Shown one piece after another: positions 15,185 through 24,883 of a stretch of 64,000 bases of DNA. The number at the start of each line of letters is the position of its first letter. Position 1 is the stretch's first letter. The notes under the pieces were generated by a model that was not told the origin of the DNA, did not search any database, and saw only the letters and a program-made list of their open reading frames with translations. The position numbers and the translations under genes are program-made. The stretch comes from Paenibacillus macquariensis (lineage in GTDB: Bacteria; Bacillota; Bacilli; Paenibacillales; Paenibacillaceae). Location: the NCBI RefSeq assembly GCF_900156375.1, contig NZ_FTNK01000007.1:124001-188000 (forward strand), read 5' to 3'.

Positions 15185-15500
15185 GTCTCTTTCTCTGCTC
15201 AAATGTTACTTCATTGCAGTAAAGACCAAGTGTAGTATCGACTTCGTTGATAGAATACAGAAATCGTTGATGATTAAAGTAGATATACATGTCGAGAAAC
15301 TATAAAATATGTACATGAGGGAGGAATAGTAAAAATGCAATGTTCGAATCTCAGTAGAATCACACAGAATTTTAACAGTGACTAGAAGTTTATTCTTGAA
15401 GATGGATCAGGGGCTGAGCAGAAGCAAATTCCCTCCGATGGATGGGAAAGCGATTGTTTGTCGCATACGCCTAGAATCGAATCGCTTCAGATGAAGTGAA
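15185..15500 (+). pseudogene. Duplicate of the promoter and 5' end of the GH2 gene
   Basis: The plus strand here matches the minus strand at 31110-30790, covering the upstream region and first 50 codons of the GH2 gene. The ATG at 15335 is followed by CSNLSRITQNFNSD and then TAG in place of the conserved Trp codon; after the stop the frame reads KFILEDGSGAEQKQIPSDGW, ESD, HTPRIESLQ before a second stop. Its orientation is inverted relative to the parent copy. Confidence 0.8.
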
Positions 15501-15507
15501 TTATTGA

Positions 15508-15544
15508 AATAAGCGTTAATAATGATAATGTAGAATCGATTCTA
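15508..15544 (+). promoter_or_regulatory. Palindromes upstream of the GH35 gene
   Basis: TAGAATCGATTCTA at 15531-15544 is a perfect 14-base palindrome. Just before it AATAAGCGTTAATA (15508-15521) shares the AAGCGTTA core of CcpA cre sites but not the outer bases. Either could be an operator for the downstream gene; the cre reading is weak. Confidence 0.3.
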
Positions 15545-15659
15545 CTGAAAATGTCCGCAAAAAATAAGTCTAGTAGATAAATAATGTATGTAAACAAATA
15601 TTTTTAAACGAAGAAATACATACATGATTTTACATAATAAATAAACGGAGGCTAATACT

Positions 15660-17417
15660 GTGTCTATATTTGCTGTGGAAGGTAATCAATTTGTTTTTGA
15701 TGGCAAGCCAGTCAAACTTATTTCAGGTGCAATCCATTATTTTCGCGTCGTACCCGAATATTGGCGGGATCGTCTAATGAAACTGAAGGCTTGTGGCTTC
15801 AATACGGTAGAAACCTATGTACCGTGGAACTTGCACGAGCCAAACGAAGGACAGTTCAACTTTGAAGGCATCGCCGACATCGTCAAATTTATCGAGACAG
15901 CAGGCGAATTGGGACTGTATGTTATCGTTCGCCCAAGTCCGTATATTTGCGCAGAGTGGGAATTCGGCGGATTGCCGGCTTGGCTGTTGGCTGATCCCGG
16001 AATGCAGTTGCGCTGTTTCCACCAACCGTTCATCAATAAAATTGACGCCTATTACGACGTCTTGTTGCCGAAGTTTGTTCCGCTGCTCTGTACCAATGGC
16101 GGGCCGATCATTGCTATGCAAATCGAGAACGAGTACGGCAGTTATGGCAATGACACGCAATATCTAGAATATTTAAAAGAGGGTAAGATCAGGCGCGGCA
16201 TCGACGTATTGTTGTTCACCTCCGATGGACCAGGAGACTTCATGCTGCAAGGGGGTATGGTACCAGGAGTGCTCGAGACTGTCAACTTTGGTTCTCGGCC
16301 GAAGGAAGCCTTCGCTGAGCTGCGCGTGTATCAACCGGAAGGCCCGATTATGTGCATGGAGTATTGGAATGGCTGGTTCGACCATTGGTCTGAGCAGCAC
16401 CATACACGTGATGCTGCCGACGTGGCGAAAGTATTCGACGAAATGCTGGCGATGGACGCTTCAGTCAACTTCTACATGTTCCATGGAGGAACGAACTTTG
16501 GTTTCTGGAGCGGCGCAAACGACGACGGCACTAAGTATATGCCGACGATCACAAGCTACGACTACGATGTGGCGATCAACGAATCAGGCGATTTGACAGA
16601 CAAGTTCTATGCCGTACGCGATGTTGTGGCCAAATACGTCGACCTGGGACCGCTGGAGCTACCTGAACCGATCAAGAAAAAAGCTTACGGCCAAGTGAAC
16701 ATGTCGCAGCATGCCTCGTTGTTCGAATCACTCGATAAGCTGTCGACGCCGGTGCAAAGAACTTGCCCGGACCCTATGGAGTTGCTCGGGCAAAATTACG
16801 GATTTATCCTGTATACCACGCGGATATCCGGACCGCGCCCAGAGACGAAGCTGAACCTGCAAGATGTGCACGATCGAGCACAGATCTTTGTCGACGGTGA
16901 GTTTAAAGGAGTTGTCGAGCGTTGGAACAAAGACGCGGAGCCAATTACTTTCAGTATCCCGCCAGAAGGCGCAACCTTGAGCGTGCTCGTCGAAAATATG
17001 GGGCGAACCAACTATGGCCCATACTTGCGAGATGTTAAAGGAATTACGGAGGGGATCCGCTTCGGGGCGCAATTCCTATACCATTGGACAATTCACACGC
17101 TACCCCTTGAAGATTTGACGATGTTGGAATATACATCTAGGGCAGTGGAATGCGATGGCAAGCCGACATTCTACAAAGGGACGTTCCAAGTGGATGAGGA
17201 GGCAGATACGTTCCTCGAGCTGAAAGGCTGGAACAAAGGCGTCGCGTACATTAACGGATTCAACCTTGGCCGATATTGGGAAACAGTAGGGCCGCAGAAA
17301 ACGTTGTACATCCCGGGACCTCTTCTTCGTAAAGGAGAGAATGAACTCGTACTGTTCGAGCTGCATAGTCCCAAAGAGCCAGTCGTTACACTTCGCGACA
17401 GCGCTATTCTAGGGTAA
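15660..17417 (+). CDS. GH35 beta-galactosidase
   Basis: The 585-residue protein has the GH35 TIM barrel: FVFDGKPVKLISGAIHYFRV at 11-30, VETYVPWNLHEP at 50-61, then IAMQIENEYGSYG with Glu158 as likely acid/base and MCMEYWNGWFDHW with Glu234 as likely nucleophile. C-terminal beta domains follow (FKGVVERWNKDAEPITFSIP; GWNKGVAYINGFNLGRYW near 522-540, the jelly-roll typical of GH35). It removes terminal beta-galactose. There is no signal peptide, so it acts in the cytoplasm on imported oligosaccharides. The start is GTG, eight bases after ACGGAGG. It is the only plus-strand gene of the locus and converges on the histidine kinase gene. Confidence 0.92.
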   Translation: MSIFAVEGNQFVFDGKPVKLISGAIHYFRVVPEYWRDRLMKLKACGFNTVETYVPWNLHEPNEGQFNFEGIADIVKFIETAGELGLYVIVRPSPYICAEWEFGGLPAWLLADPGMQLRCFHQPFINKIDAYYDVLLPKFVPLLCTNGGPIIAMQIENEYGSYGNDTQYLEYLKEGKIRRGIDVLLFTSDGPGDFMLQGGMVPGVLETVNFGSRPKEAFAELRVYQPEGPIMCMEYWNGWFDHWSEQHHTRDAADVAKVFDEMLAMDASVNFYMFHGGTNFGFWSGANDDGTKYMPTITSYDYDVAINESGDLTDKFYAVRDVVAKYVDLGPLELPEPIKKKAYGQVNMSQHASLFESLDKLSTPVQRTCPDPMELLGQNYGFILYTTRISGPRPETKLNLQDVHDRAQIFVDGEFKGVVERWNKDAEPITFSIPPEGATLSVLVENMGRTNYGPYLRDVKGITEGIRFGAQFLYHWTIHTLPLEDLTMLEYTSRAVECDGKPTFYKGTFQVDEEADTFLELKGWNKGVAYINGFNLGRYWETVGPQKTLYIPGPLLRKGENELVLFELHSPKEPVVTLRDSAILG

Positions 17418-17422
17418 CATAT

Positions 17423-17463
17423 AAAAGGATGGGGGGCTGGTGTGATCAGCTCTCCATCCTTTT
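17423..17463. terminator. Bidirectional terminator between GH35 and the kinase gene
   Basis: AAAAGGATGG and GCTG pair with CAGC and CCATCCTTTT around a short loop. A-run on one side and T-run on the other serve both convergent genes. Confidence 0.8.
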
Positions 17464-17470
17464 CACTGAT

Positions 17471-19195
17471 TTAACTTTGAACAACCAACTCCCGGTATAA
17501 AGGTATGACGATTCTAACCGTCGTCCCTACACCCAGCTCGCTCTCGATCGTGATGCCGAACGATTCTCCGAATTGCAGCTTGATCCGCTCATTCACATTT
17601 CGGATTCCATAACCAATACTCTGATCTTTAGATCCCAATATTTTACTGACCGTCTCCTCGCTCATTCCTACTCCGTTATCGATGACTTTCATGACGATGG
17701 TTCCTTCTTCCTGATAGGCGATGATCCGGATATGAAGGGGCTCTTCGGACATGGCATGCTCCAAGGCATTTTCAACGAACGGCTGCAAAATCAGCTTCAC
17801 TGTATCGTATTCCAAGACAGAGAATTGAATGTCATAGCTGACATCCAGCCTGTCGACATGCTTTATCTTTTGAATGCCAATGTACGAACGGGCCTGTTGG
17901 ATTTCCTCACGAATCGGGATGATCGATCTCCCTTGATTCAGGGTTAGACGATAGAACGTGGCCAGCTCTGTGACCATTTGGTGGAGCTTCTCCGTTTCGC
18001 CTAAACGCGCGAGCCTGCTAATCGAAGATAATGTATTGTACAAAAAATGTGGTTTAATTTGAGCCTGTAGCGCATCAAGCTCGGCTTCTTTCTTCTGCAA
18101 GTTGCTGATGTAGACCTCCTGAATGAGGTCTTCTATATTCTCCGCCATTTCATTGCATGCAATGGCAATTTGCGCAAACTCATCCGAGCCGGAATATTGG
18201 ACTCGCTTCGCAAAATTCCCTTCCTGAAAGGCTCGGAGTGAGCGAACAATCCTGTGGATTTGCTTCGAAAACGTATTAGATACAATCGCGCCGATCGCCA
18301 CGAGTACCAAAATACTTGCTAAACAGATAAGTAGTGTAACATTCTTTACTTTCTGCGCAGTATGTTCCAACTCCTGAAGCGGAACAAGCGCCATAATACG
18401 CCATGTTGTTCCGTCGATGGGCTCATGAATTTGCATATAAGCTCCCGTCTCCGCTTTCCAAGCCTGCGGGAGCGGATTGCTCTTGTTCTCGTAGACCGTT
18501 CCATTCTGTTCGTTGATCACAGCGAAATAACCGGGGATGCCGTCTCCGCTCTCACTGTAATTCAAGTTCCCGAATAAATCATCCATTTTGACGGTAATCC
18601 GCATGGTACCAATCGGCTTAATGGTCTGGAAATCCATCATCTTTCTAAGCCAAGTAACATTACCGAACTTCGAATCCGTACCAACCTGCATCCATAAAGA
18701 ATCCACAGCCATGGTATCAAACCTTTTCATCCAATCCAGTTGCTTCATTCGATGATAATGAATCAGATTATACCGTTTCCCATCCAAAAGCGGGTCCTCG
18801 CCGGTCTCTGTATCATAAATTTCCGGTAAGGTTTCATTATGTAAAAACAAATCAATTACGACATTGTTCGAGGACAAGTTTAATGCCGATTCCAGCTTTG
18901 GAATGATCTTTTGCGTAACGGTCTGATAGCTTTCCAAAGGCACATAGCGTTTATTTAATACCCTCTGCAGCGATTGATCCAGATAAAGCTGATTATCGAC
19001 CTGCTCTACCGTTTTCATTCTTCTCTCAATATTATCGTTAGCCTGCTTTAACGTGCTTTTCACATTTTGAACCGTCTGTTCTTTTACATATTGTACAGAA
19101 GTATTATAAGCGTAATAACCGATCGTAATAACTGGTACGATTACCAGCACCATATAAGAAGCCATTAATTTAAATCTGAAAGAGAACCGTTTCAT
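17471..19195 (-). CDS. YesM-type sensor histidine kinase
   Basis: A membrane anchor at about residues 10-30, a large extracellular sensor region (30-280), a second membrane segment (VTLLICLASILVLVAIGAIV near 290), a HAMP linker, then the His_kinase domain with LQAQIKPHFLYNTLSSISRL (the phosphorylated His near residue 385) and an HATPase domain with N-box LQPFVENALEHAM and the glycine box DNGVGMS. The 574-residue length is normal. It should sense an extracellular sugar or the loaded binding protein and phosphorylate the adjacent response regulator. Its ATG overlaps the regulator's stop by four bases (ATGA), so the two are co-translated. Confidence 0.92.
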   Translation of the reverse strand: MKRFSFRFKLMASYMVLVIVPVITIGYYAYNTSVQYVKEQTVQNVKSTLKQANDNIERRMKTVEQVDNQLYLDQSLQRVLNKRYVPLESYQTVTQKIIPKLESALNLSSNNVVIDLFLHNETLPEIYDTETGEDPLLDGKRYNLIHYHRMKQLDWMKRFDTMAVDSLWMQVGTDSKFGNVTWLRKMMDFQTIKPIGTMRITVKMDDLFGNLNYSESGDGIPGYFAVINEQNGTVYENKSNPLPQAWKAETGAYMQIHEPIDGTTWRIMALVPLQELEHTAQKVKNVTLLICLASILVLVAIGAIVSNTFSKQIHRIVRSLRAFQEGNFAKRVQYSGSDEFAQIAIACNEMAENIEDLIQEVYISNLQKKEAELDALQAQIKPHFLYNTLSSISRLARLGETEKLHQMVTELATFYRLTLNQGRSIIPIREEIQQARSYIGIQKIKHVDRLDVSYDIQFSVLEYDTVKLILQPFVENALEHAMSEEPLHIRIIAYQEEGTIVMKVIDNGVGMSEETVSKILGSKDQSIGYGIRNVNERIKLQFGESFGITIESELGVGTTVRIVIPLYRELVVQS

Positions 19196-20838
19196 GGTTG
19201 ACCACGGCCTTGCTTACGATAATCGACCGGCGGAAGACCGAAACTCTGCTTAAAATGTCTGCTGAACATTGTCAGATTCTGATAACCTACCAGGTGGGCG
19301 GCTTCAAATATTTTTAACTTCGGGTCCTGAAGTAACTCCCGCGCTTTCTCCATCCGTTTCTTCGTGACAAAATCACTGAATTGTTCATCGGTTACCTCTT
19401 TGAACAAATAACCCAAATAGTTGGGTGAAAATCCGAACAGTTTGGCTACATTCCTGAGCTGCAGTGACACCACCAGATTCGCTTCAACGTATCTTTCAAT
19501 TTCATCAATCAGCTTCCGGTTCGGATTTTTCTTCTTGTTATGCAGATGCTCAGAAACCTCATACAATTGCTTTCGAAGCCACGACTTGATGTCGTCAATC
19601 GTCTCAAAGTCGTACAGTATGTTCAAATTTTTCAGTTCGATGCTTAATAGGTCATATAGACTGACGTTCAGTGATTGCAGGAAAAAATCAGTTTTGGAAA
19701 CCACATACAACGCAAAATTATAAACAGATAACTTGTCCTTAAGACTTTGCACCAATTCGAAAAGCTGTTCCAAGCTGTCATGAATGTGCACAAGGTCATA
19801 GTTCGCGGTAGCCGCAAACATCTTGTCCATGATTTGCTCCAGGTTAAGCGATGTTTGAACGATCTCGCCCGCCGTTTGCTCCTGCGTGATGACCCGACAT
19901 TTACCGATGAACATTTTCGTTGCAAGCGCCTCTCGGGCTTGTAGGTAGGACTCAGGTGCGTCTTGAAGGGAGGCGACCTCTGAGCCCAGTCCAACCGTAA
20001 TGGTCAAATTGGAATGATTACGGACATGTTCAACCAAAGACTGCATCGCTTCCGTAGCATTGAGTCTTGGTGAGTTGATGACGATGACAACCTTGTCATC
20101 ACCTGTTTTGCAATAAATGCCCAGTTGCCGGTCTTGAAGAAAATCACTGATCAATCGAAATCCATGATCGATGGCGAATCTACGCTGATCATCTGAAAAC
20201 GCCTTCAATTTCCATGAAATGTCATCCATTTCGATAATAGCAACGCAGCATGGTCCGCTATGCCAATAGATTCCGCTTCCCTCATAAAGTCTGTAGAGGG
20301 TGCTATAATCGATCGTCCGCCGAAGCCACTGATACATCATTTCATTCTGTAACAGCGGAATCGATGAGTCCAATTGCTCTTCCTTCTTCATTTGTTCTCG
20401 TTCGTACTTCAGTTGCTCTCTGACAAGCTGTAGCGTGTTCAGCAGCTCATGATCATCCACAGGTTTTAGAATGTAAGAACTGGCATTCATCGCAATCGCT
20501 CTTTTGGCATATTGGAAATCCTGATGACCGCTAATAAAAATGATTTTCAAATGGGGAAGCAAGCTTCTTGCCTGCTCTGCCAGCTCCAATCCAGACATAA
20601 TCGGCATTTGGATATCAGTGATCAGAATATCCACTTGCTGTTCCCGCAACAGGTTCAAGGCGGCTCCTCCCCCGTGTACAGCACCAACGATCGCCATGTC
20701 AAGCTGATCCCAAGGGGTAAAACGCTGCAATACTTCCAAATCCAACTTTTCATCATCAACTAGCAATACGTTATATATGGCAATCAGTCCTTCTCTAGAT
20801 GTATCGTATACAATAAAAGTATACCATTCGACAAACAT
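19192..20838 (-). CDS. YesN-type response regulator, AraC family
   Basis: An N-terminal receiver domain (VLLVDDEKLDLEVLQRF, DILITDIQMPIMSG with the phosphorylated Asp, KPVDDHEL) is followed by a long linker (about 150-430) and two AraC-type helix-turn-helix motifs at the C-terminus (LQLRNVAKLFGFSPNYLGYL; FEAAHLVGYQNLTMFSRHFK). It activates carbohydrate genes when phosphorylated by the kinase downstream. Start is uncertain: the ATG at 20838 has no ribosome binding site and adds 20 residues that are not in the family; the family start (MYNVLLVDDE) corresponds to ATA at 20778, ten bases after AGAAGG. So the real start may be that ATA. Confidence 0.9.
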   Translation of the reverse strand: MFVEWYTFIVYDTSREGLIAIYNVLLVDDEKLDLEVLQRFTPWDQLDMAIVGAVHGGGAALNLLREQQVDILITDIQMPIMSGLELAEQARSLLPHLKIIFISGHQDFQYAKRAIAMNASSYILKPVDDHELLNTLQLVREQLKYEREQMKKEEQLDSSIPLLQNEMMYQWLRRTIDYSTLYRLYEGSGIYWHSGPCCVAIIEMDDISWKLKAFSDDQRRFAIDHGFRLISDFLQDRQLGIYCKTGDDKVVIVINSPRLNATEAMQSLVEHVRNHSNLTITVGLGSEVASLQDAPESYLQAREALATKMFIGKCRVITQEQTAGEIVQTSLNLEQIMDKMFAATANYDLVHIHDSLEQLFELVQSLKDKLSVYNFALYVVSKTDFFLQSLNVSLYDLLSIELKNLNILYDFETIDDIKSWLRKQLYEVSEHLHNKKKNPNRKLIDEIERYVEANLVVSLQLRNVAKLFGFSPNYLGYLFKEVTDEQFSDFVTKKRMEKARELLQDPKLKIFEAAHLVGYQNLTMFSRHFKQSFGLPPVDYRKQGRGQP

Positions 20839-20862
20839 GAATTTATATGTTCATTTTTCATT

Positions 20863-23202
20863 TTATTCGGATGATCCTGCCACTACTTCTGGACATGCAG
20901 CTTTAACTTCATTACTCCATTCACTATAACCAGCAAAGTGTTTGGCCCTTACCTTTACAGTATGGCTAGAGCACTTTGTGAGACCTGTTTGTGAGAAATC
21001 ACTAGTAGCATTACTTATAACTCTGCCATCAAACAAAATGTCATATTGCAGTGCTCCTGGTGAATCATCCCATTTAATATTTAGAGTTGATTCATTAACA
21101 CCCACAGCAGTCAAATTTTCTGGAATGGGAGGTATTTGAGGAAATTCTCCTGAACCAAACATAAACCAATTAAGTTTACACATATTTTGACTTGCACCAT
21201 GAAACACAAGATATACCTTTTGCTTCCCAGTAACATTTTTTGTAAGGTCACTCTTAACATTTACATACGTATTTATATCATTTGTATTTGGAATATGAAG
21301 TGTACTTATTAAATCCCCATCAATGCGATCAAGTCTTACCTCAAGCGTACCTCCAGTTAATGAACTTGCTACTCGTGCATTAAACCATGCTACATCACCA
21401 GCACCAAAATCTACTTGATCATATTGCAACCAATCTCCGTCTTTTAGATTAGATATACTAAGATCATATTCACTGTTTGCATCATCACTAGTCCATTCTG
21501 TTTTTGAGTTTATTTGCAGTTCCTTATCTGAAACAAACTTTTGATCGTCATAGCGCTCAGCATCAATTTTTTTATTTATATCAAAAAGGTTTCCCTGATT
21601 TTCTGTCGTTGTTAGTTCAAAGGAATCTACATCCACATATCCACCAAGCTCTATTGTTGCATAGTTGAAAATACCAAACCTCATTCCTACATAGGTTCCA
21701 TAATGCATATCGTATCTTCCGCCAAGTCTTGTAAAGTTGATGCCGTCTATACTATAGGAAAACTCCATACGATATTCATGTCTTGGGGTCTCAGCCCTTA
21801 ACCATACGTCTTTAATATTTTCAGATAAATTCACGGATACATGTTCAGTCGTATCATCATGAATAACGATTGATTTATTACCATCATCATTTTTTATCCC
21901 AATGAAGGTAAAGTTTTTTTGCATTAAGCATAGACCTGCCATATCACCTTCGGCCATATGAGTAATATTCAACTTAACCGTCCCCGTACAATCTGGACCA
22001 ACGACCCTCTGTGTAAGCGTATTTCTTGCATAGGTTAAGTTATCTGTTACACTAGAAGTTTTAAGTCTCATAGACCCTGGTCTTTCTTCAAGACTCCATT
22101 TCCTGTTATCGGGATTGTGATTCCATTGCCACTGTAAACCTAACTTATTCGTGCTAAAGTCATCCGAAGCTTGCGGCGCCTTTGGTTCAACATGCTCTAC
22201 ATGGGGTATATTAGGCTTTCTATGTGTAACAACAGCTTTTTCACCATCTACCTGCCCCATGTATGGCCAACCATTCTTCCATGTCACTGGCTGCAGTGTA
22301 GGCACTCTTCCAAGTTTAGAACGATCTTGGAATATGATTGCCCACCATTCTGAAGTACCATCTTCCTGAGGAACATCAACAATTCCCCCTTGATGAATGC
22401 CATTACCCCAGAAATTCATAAAGCTTGTCATAATATCTTCAACTTCATAAGGTCCATTTGCTAAATCCTTTGTTCGAATGGCAATCTCTTTTTTGGAACC
22501 ATGCTTCCACATCGGCGTCGTTAGAATATAGTAGAAGTCATTTATTTTATATACATGTGCGCCCTCATTATATCCATTGTATCGATGACCGGGAAATGGA
22601 TAAGCATAAATTTTCTTACCATTTCTTTTGGCACCAGGTTCTCTCATCGAAATGATAGATAATTGGCCTGTTTCTTCATCTACGATCTCTAACTCACTCA
22701 GATAGAGTTCTCCTTGTCCATGCACGACAACTATTTTCCCATCATCATCAAAGAATAATCCTGGATCATAAAGTTCGTCTTCCAGTTTATACATTGTCCA
22801 AGGACCCTTTGCACTATCTGCAATACTTACATATGCAGCATCATGATTGATATTAAAAATAAGGTAAAATTTACCTTTATGATATCTTAAACTTGTTGCC
22901 CATGGACCTTCATCATATACATCACCATTTATAAGGTCGTAGTTATCACCTTCCATTCTATCAACAGCATAACTTTCATATTCCCAATTCACTAAGTCCT
23001 TTGAACTCATAATTGGACACCCTGGGAATAAATGCATACTCGTTGAAGACATATAGTAGGTATCGCCAACTCTTATAATATCATTATCCGGATAGTCACC
23101 CCACATAATAGGATTTGTATAGGTACCATTTCCATTGTCAGCAATCCATCCATTTGTAGATGTACATGTAGGAGTTGTAATATCTATATCGTTTCTTATC
23201 AT
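20863..23202 (-). CDS. GH43 glycosidase with CBM6-like and FN3 domains
   Basis: Residues about 25-330 form a GH43 five-blade propeller: YPDNDIIRVGDTYYMSSTSM supplies the catalytic Asp and GYNEGAHVYKINDFYYILTT the catalytic Glu. A beta-sandwich (about 340-545) typical of large GH43 xylosidase/arabinosidases follows, then a CBM6-like domain (560-690) and a fibronectin III domain (about 695-775). It should cleave beta-xylosyl or alpha-arabinosyl bonds. The start is the ATG at 23202; the upstream TTG overlaps TTGGAGG. No signal peptide is present, odd for a protein with carbohydrate-binding modules. Codon use looks more AT-rich than its neighbours, so it may have been inserted here later. Confidence 0.88.
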   Translation of the reverse strand: MIRNDIDITTPTCTSTNGWIADNGNGTYTNPIMWGDYPDNDIIRVGDTYYMSSTSMHLFPGCPIMSSKDLVNWEYESYAVDRMEGDNYDLINGDVYDEGPWATSLRYHKGKFYLIFNINHDAAYVSIADSAKGPWTMYKLEDELYDPGLFFDDDGKIVVVHGQGELYLSELEIVDEETGQLSIISMREPGAKRNGKKIYAYPFPGHRYNGYNEGAHVYKINDFYYILTTPMWKHGSKKEIAIRTKDLANGPYEVEDIMTSFMNFWGNGIHQGGIVDVPQEDGTSEWWAIIFQDRSKLGRVPTLQPVTWKNGWPYMGQVDGEKAVVTHRKPNIPHVEHVEPKAPQASDDFSTNKLGLQWQWNHNPDNRKWSLEERPGSMRLKTSSVTDNLTYARNTLTQRVVGPDCTGTVKLNITHMAEGDMAGLCLMQKNFTFIGIKNDDGNKSIVIHDDTTEHVSVNLSENIKDVWLRAETPRHEYRMEFSYSIDGINFTRLGGRYDMHYGTYVGMRFGIFNYATIELGGYVDVDSFELTTTENQGNLFDINKKIDAERYDDQKFVSDKELQINSKTEWTSDDANSEYDLSISNLKDGDWLQYDQVDFGAGDVAWFNARVASSLTGGTLEVRLDRIDGDLISTLHIPNTNDINTYVNVKSDLTKNVTGKQKVYLVFHGASQNMCKLNWFMFGSGEFPQIPPIPENLTAVGVNESTLNIKWDDSPGALQYDILFDGRVISNATSDFSQTGLTKCSSHTVKVRAKHFAGYSEWSNEVKAACPEVVAGSSE

Positions 23203-23207
23203 CGTTC

Positions 23208-23400
23208 TTAGTACCTCCAATTCTTTTCAAGGTTTTGTATTGTACGGAAAATATGTAATTGCTCTCTGGAAGTATCATCTTTGCCATCCATAGCAAACGC
23301 TCCTATATATTGATACTTTGCGGAGACGCCATCTTTCCCATCCGTCAAAATGTCTATTGCCGCGCGGCAAAGCCTCTTTCGAGCTGTTCATGGCATTTTC
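23208..23400 (-). pseudogene. C-terminal remnant of an unknown gene
   Basis: An open frame ending at a TAA at 23208 reads LCRAAIDILTDGKDGVSAKY then QYIGAFAMDGKDDTSREQLH and IFRTIQNLEKNWRY. It has no start codon or binding site and lies between the GH43 and oxidoreductase genes on the same strand. It probably marks a gene lost or replaced when the GH43 gene arrived. Family unknown. Confidence 0.35.
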
Positions 23401-23461
23401 GTTTGCTATGGTTCGCAAAGCGCTCCCTCTTCTCTATCACTTCAGTTTTCAACTAATAATT

Positions 23462-24715
23462 TCACACTTGGACGAGTAGCTTCTTATAGAAATCATCAAG
23501 TTCAATCGATTGGCCATTATTTAATCGAGACTGTTCCGCTGCAAACGCCATAAGGTGGCTGCGGACCGAAGCCGATGCGGACGTTAGGCTCTCGCTTCCA
23601 TTGTAGCCGCACACTTCCTTCAGGAAACTGCGAACAATGCCGGTGTCTCCGCCCCCATGACCCGACATCTGTTCTGGGATTTGAATCTCAGTGTCTTCGT
23701 GGGTCACGAAATCCATAACCTTAATTTTGCCTTCCTCCCCGCGAATTTCACCTTTTGTACCCATAATCTGAATGCGCCGTTCCTGATGTCGAGTGAATCC
23801 GCACATACTGAATGTTGCAGTTGCGCCGCCCGTGAATTCCATGTTGACGACTTGATGGTCCACTACATTGTTATCACTCTTGTAGACACAACGACCGTAA
23901 TTCGTTTCCTTTAAGCCCTTCACAATGTTTTCCCGCGTAAGATCTTCGGTAAAATGCCGTGCCCAAGCTTTCCCTTCGCCTAAGTAGAAGCGTGGCGCCG
24001 AATATGGACAACTAGCTTCAATTGCACAGCCGATGCAAGTATCCGAAGATCCCTCAGGCGCGTTACTGGAATGGAAATGCTTCAGAGAGCCGTAGGAGCT
24101 GACGCGCAGACAAGATTGATCCATCAACCAAGATAAGACATCCATATCGTGACACGATTTAGCTAGAATCATAGGGCTCGAGTTGTCAGAGTTGTTCCAA
24201 TTCCCCCTTACAAAGCTGTGCGCCATGTGCCAGTAACCGACATTTTCGTTAAGCTGAATGGAAACTACCTCACCGATACGTCCTTCTGTAATTAGACGCT
24301 TAATCGATGACCAGAACGGCGTATACCTAAGCACGTGACAAATGGTAAGCAGCCGCCCGTTCTCTTTGGCGGCCCATTCCATCTCAATACATTCCCCAGG
24401 ATCTGGCGACATTGGCTTCTCAAGCATGACATGATATTTGTTCTTTAACGCTTTCAATGTTGGCTCATAATGCATCCGATCCTGTGTAGAGATGATTGCA
24501 ATATCAGCGAGCTGCGGCTCTTCAAGAATCTGTTCCCATGACGTATATTGACGCTCCGCCGGGATGCCGTGCTGCTCAGCGAATTTGGACAATCGTTCCG
24601 AATTCGATTCTGCAACGGCAACAAATTTCAGTTCATGCGGATAATCGAGTGCATAATGCGCATAAGCCTCACCTCTGGCCCCTGCACCGATCAAGATAGC
24701 TGTAAGCTGTTTCAT
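23462..24715 (-). CDS. Gfo/Idh/MocA-family oxidoreductase with a Cys cluster
   Basis: The protein has 417 residues. GAGARGEAYAHYAL at about 11 is the nucleotide-binding turn, MLEKPMSPDPGEC the EKP motif, and AKSCHDMDVLSWLMD the region equivalent to GxHxxD. An insertion with DTCIGCAIEASCPYSAPRFY has four Cys (CxxC...C), which suggests a bound metal or a disulfide; this subgroup occurs next to glycosidases in Bacillota. The start is the ATG at 24715 placed by GCGAGGAG; the frame extends six codons upstream. Between the binding protein and GH43 genes, it is likely a catabolic step for the imported sugar. Confidence 0.85.
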   Translation of the reverse strand: MKQLTAILIGAGARGEAYAHYALDYPHELKFVAVAESNSERLSKFAEQHGIPAERQYTSWEQILEEPQLADIAIISTQDRMHYEPTLKALKNKYHVMLEKPMSPDPGECIEMEWAAKENGRLLTICHVLRYTPFWSSIKRLITEGRIGEVVSIQLNENVGYWHMAHSFVRGNWNNSDNSSPMILAKSCHDMDVLSWLMDQSCLRVSSYGSLKHFHSSNAPEGSSDTCIGCAIEASCPYSAPRFYLGEGKAWARHFTEDLTRENIVKGLKETNYGRCVYKSDNNVVDHQVVNMEFTGGATATFSMCGFTRHQERRIQIMGTKGEIRGEEGKIKVMDFVTHEDTEIQIPEQMSGHGGGDTGIVRSFLKEVCGYNGSESLTSASASVRSHLMAFAAEQSRLNNGQSIELDDFYKKLLVQV

Positions 24716-24883
24716 TAGACATTCTCCTCGCATAATTATATATTTTAATAACTCTTACAAACGCTTCCCTACTCCATCGGACCTATCAGCCCCAAATCGA
24801 TGGCTATAAATGGAAATGCATCCTTATAAAAATTGAAAGAGTATCCTATAAAGGTATACTCTTTCATTCCCACAAACCTGAAG

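Noticed and set aside
15774..16160. Frames on the minus strand inside the GH35 gene
   Set aside because: Explained by codon bias of the plus-strand gene; no binding sites or motifs.
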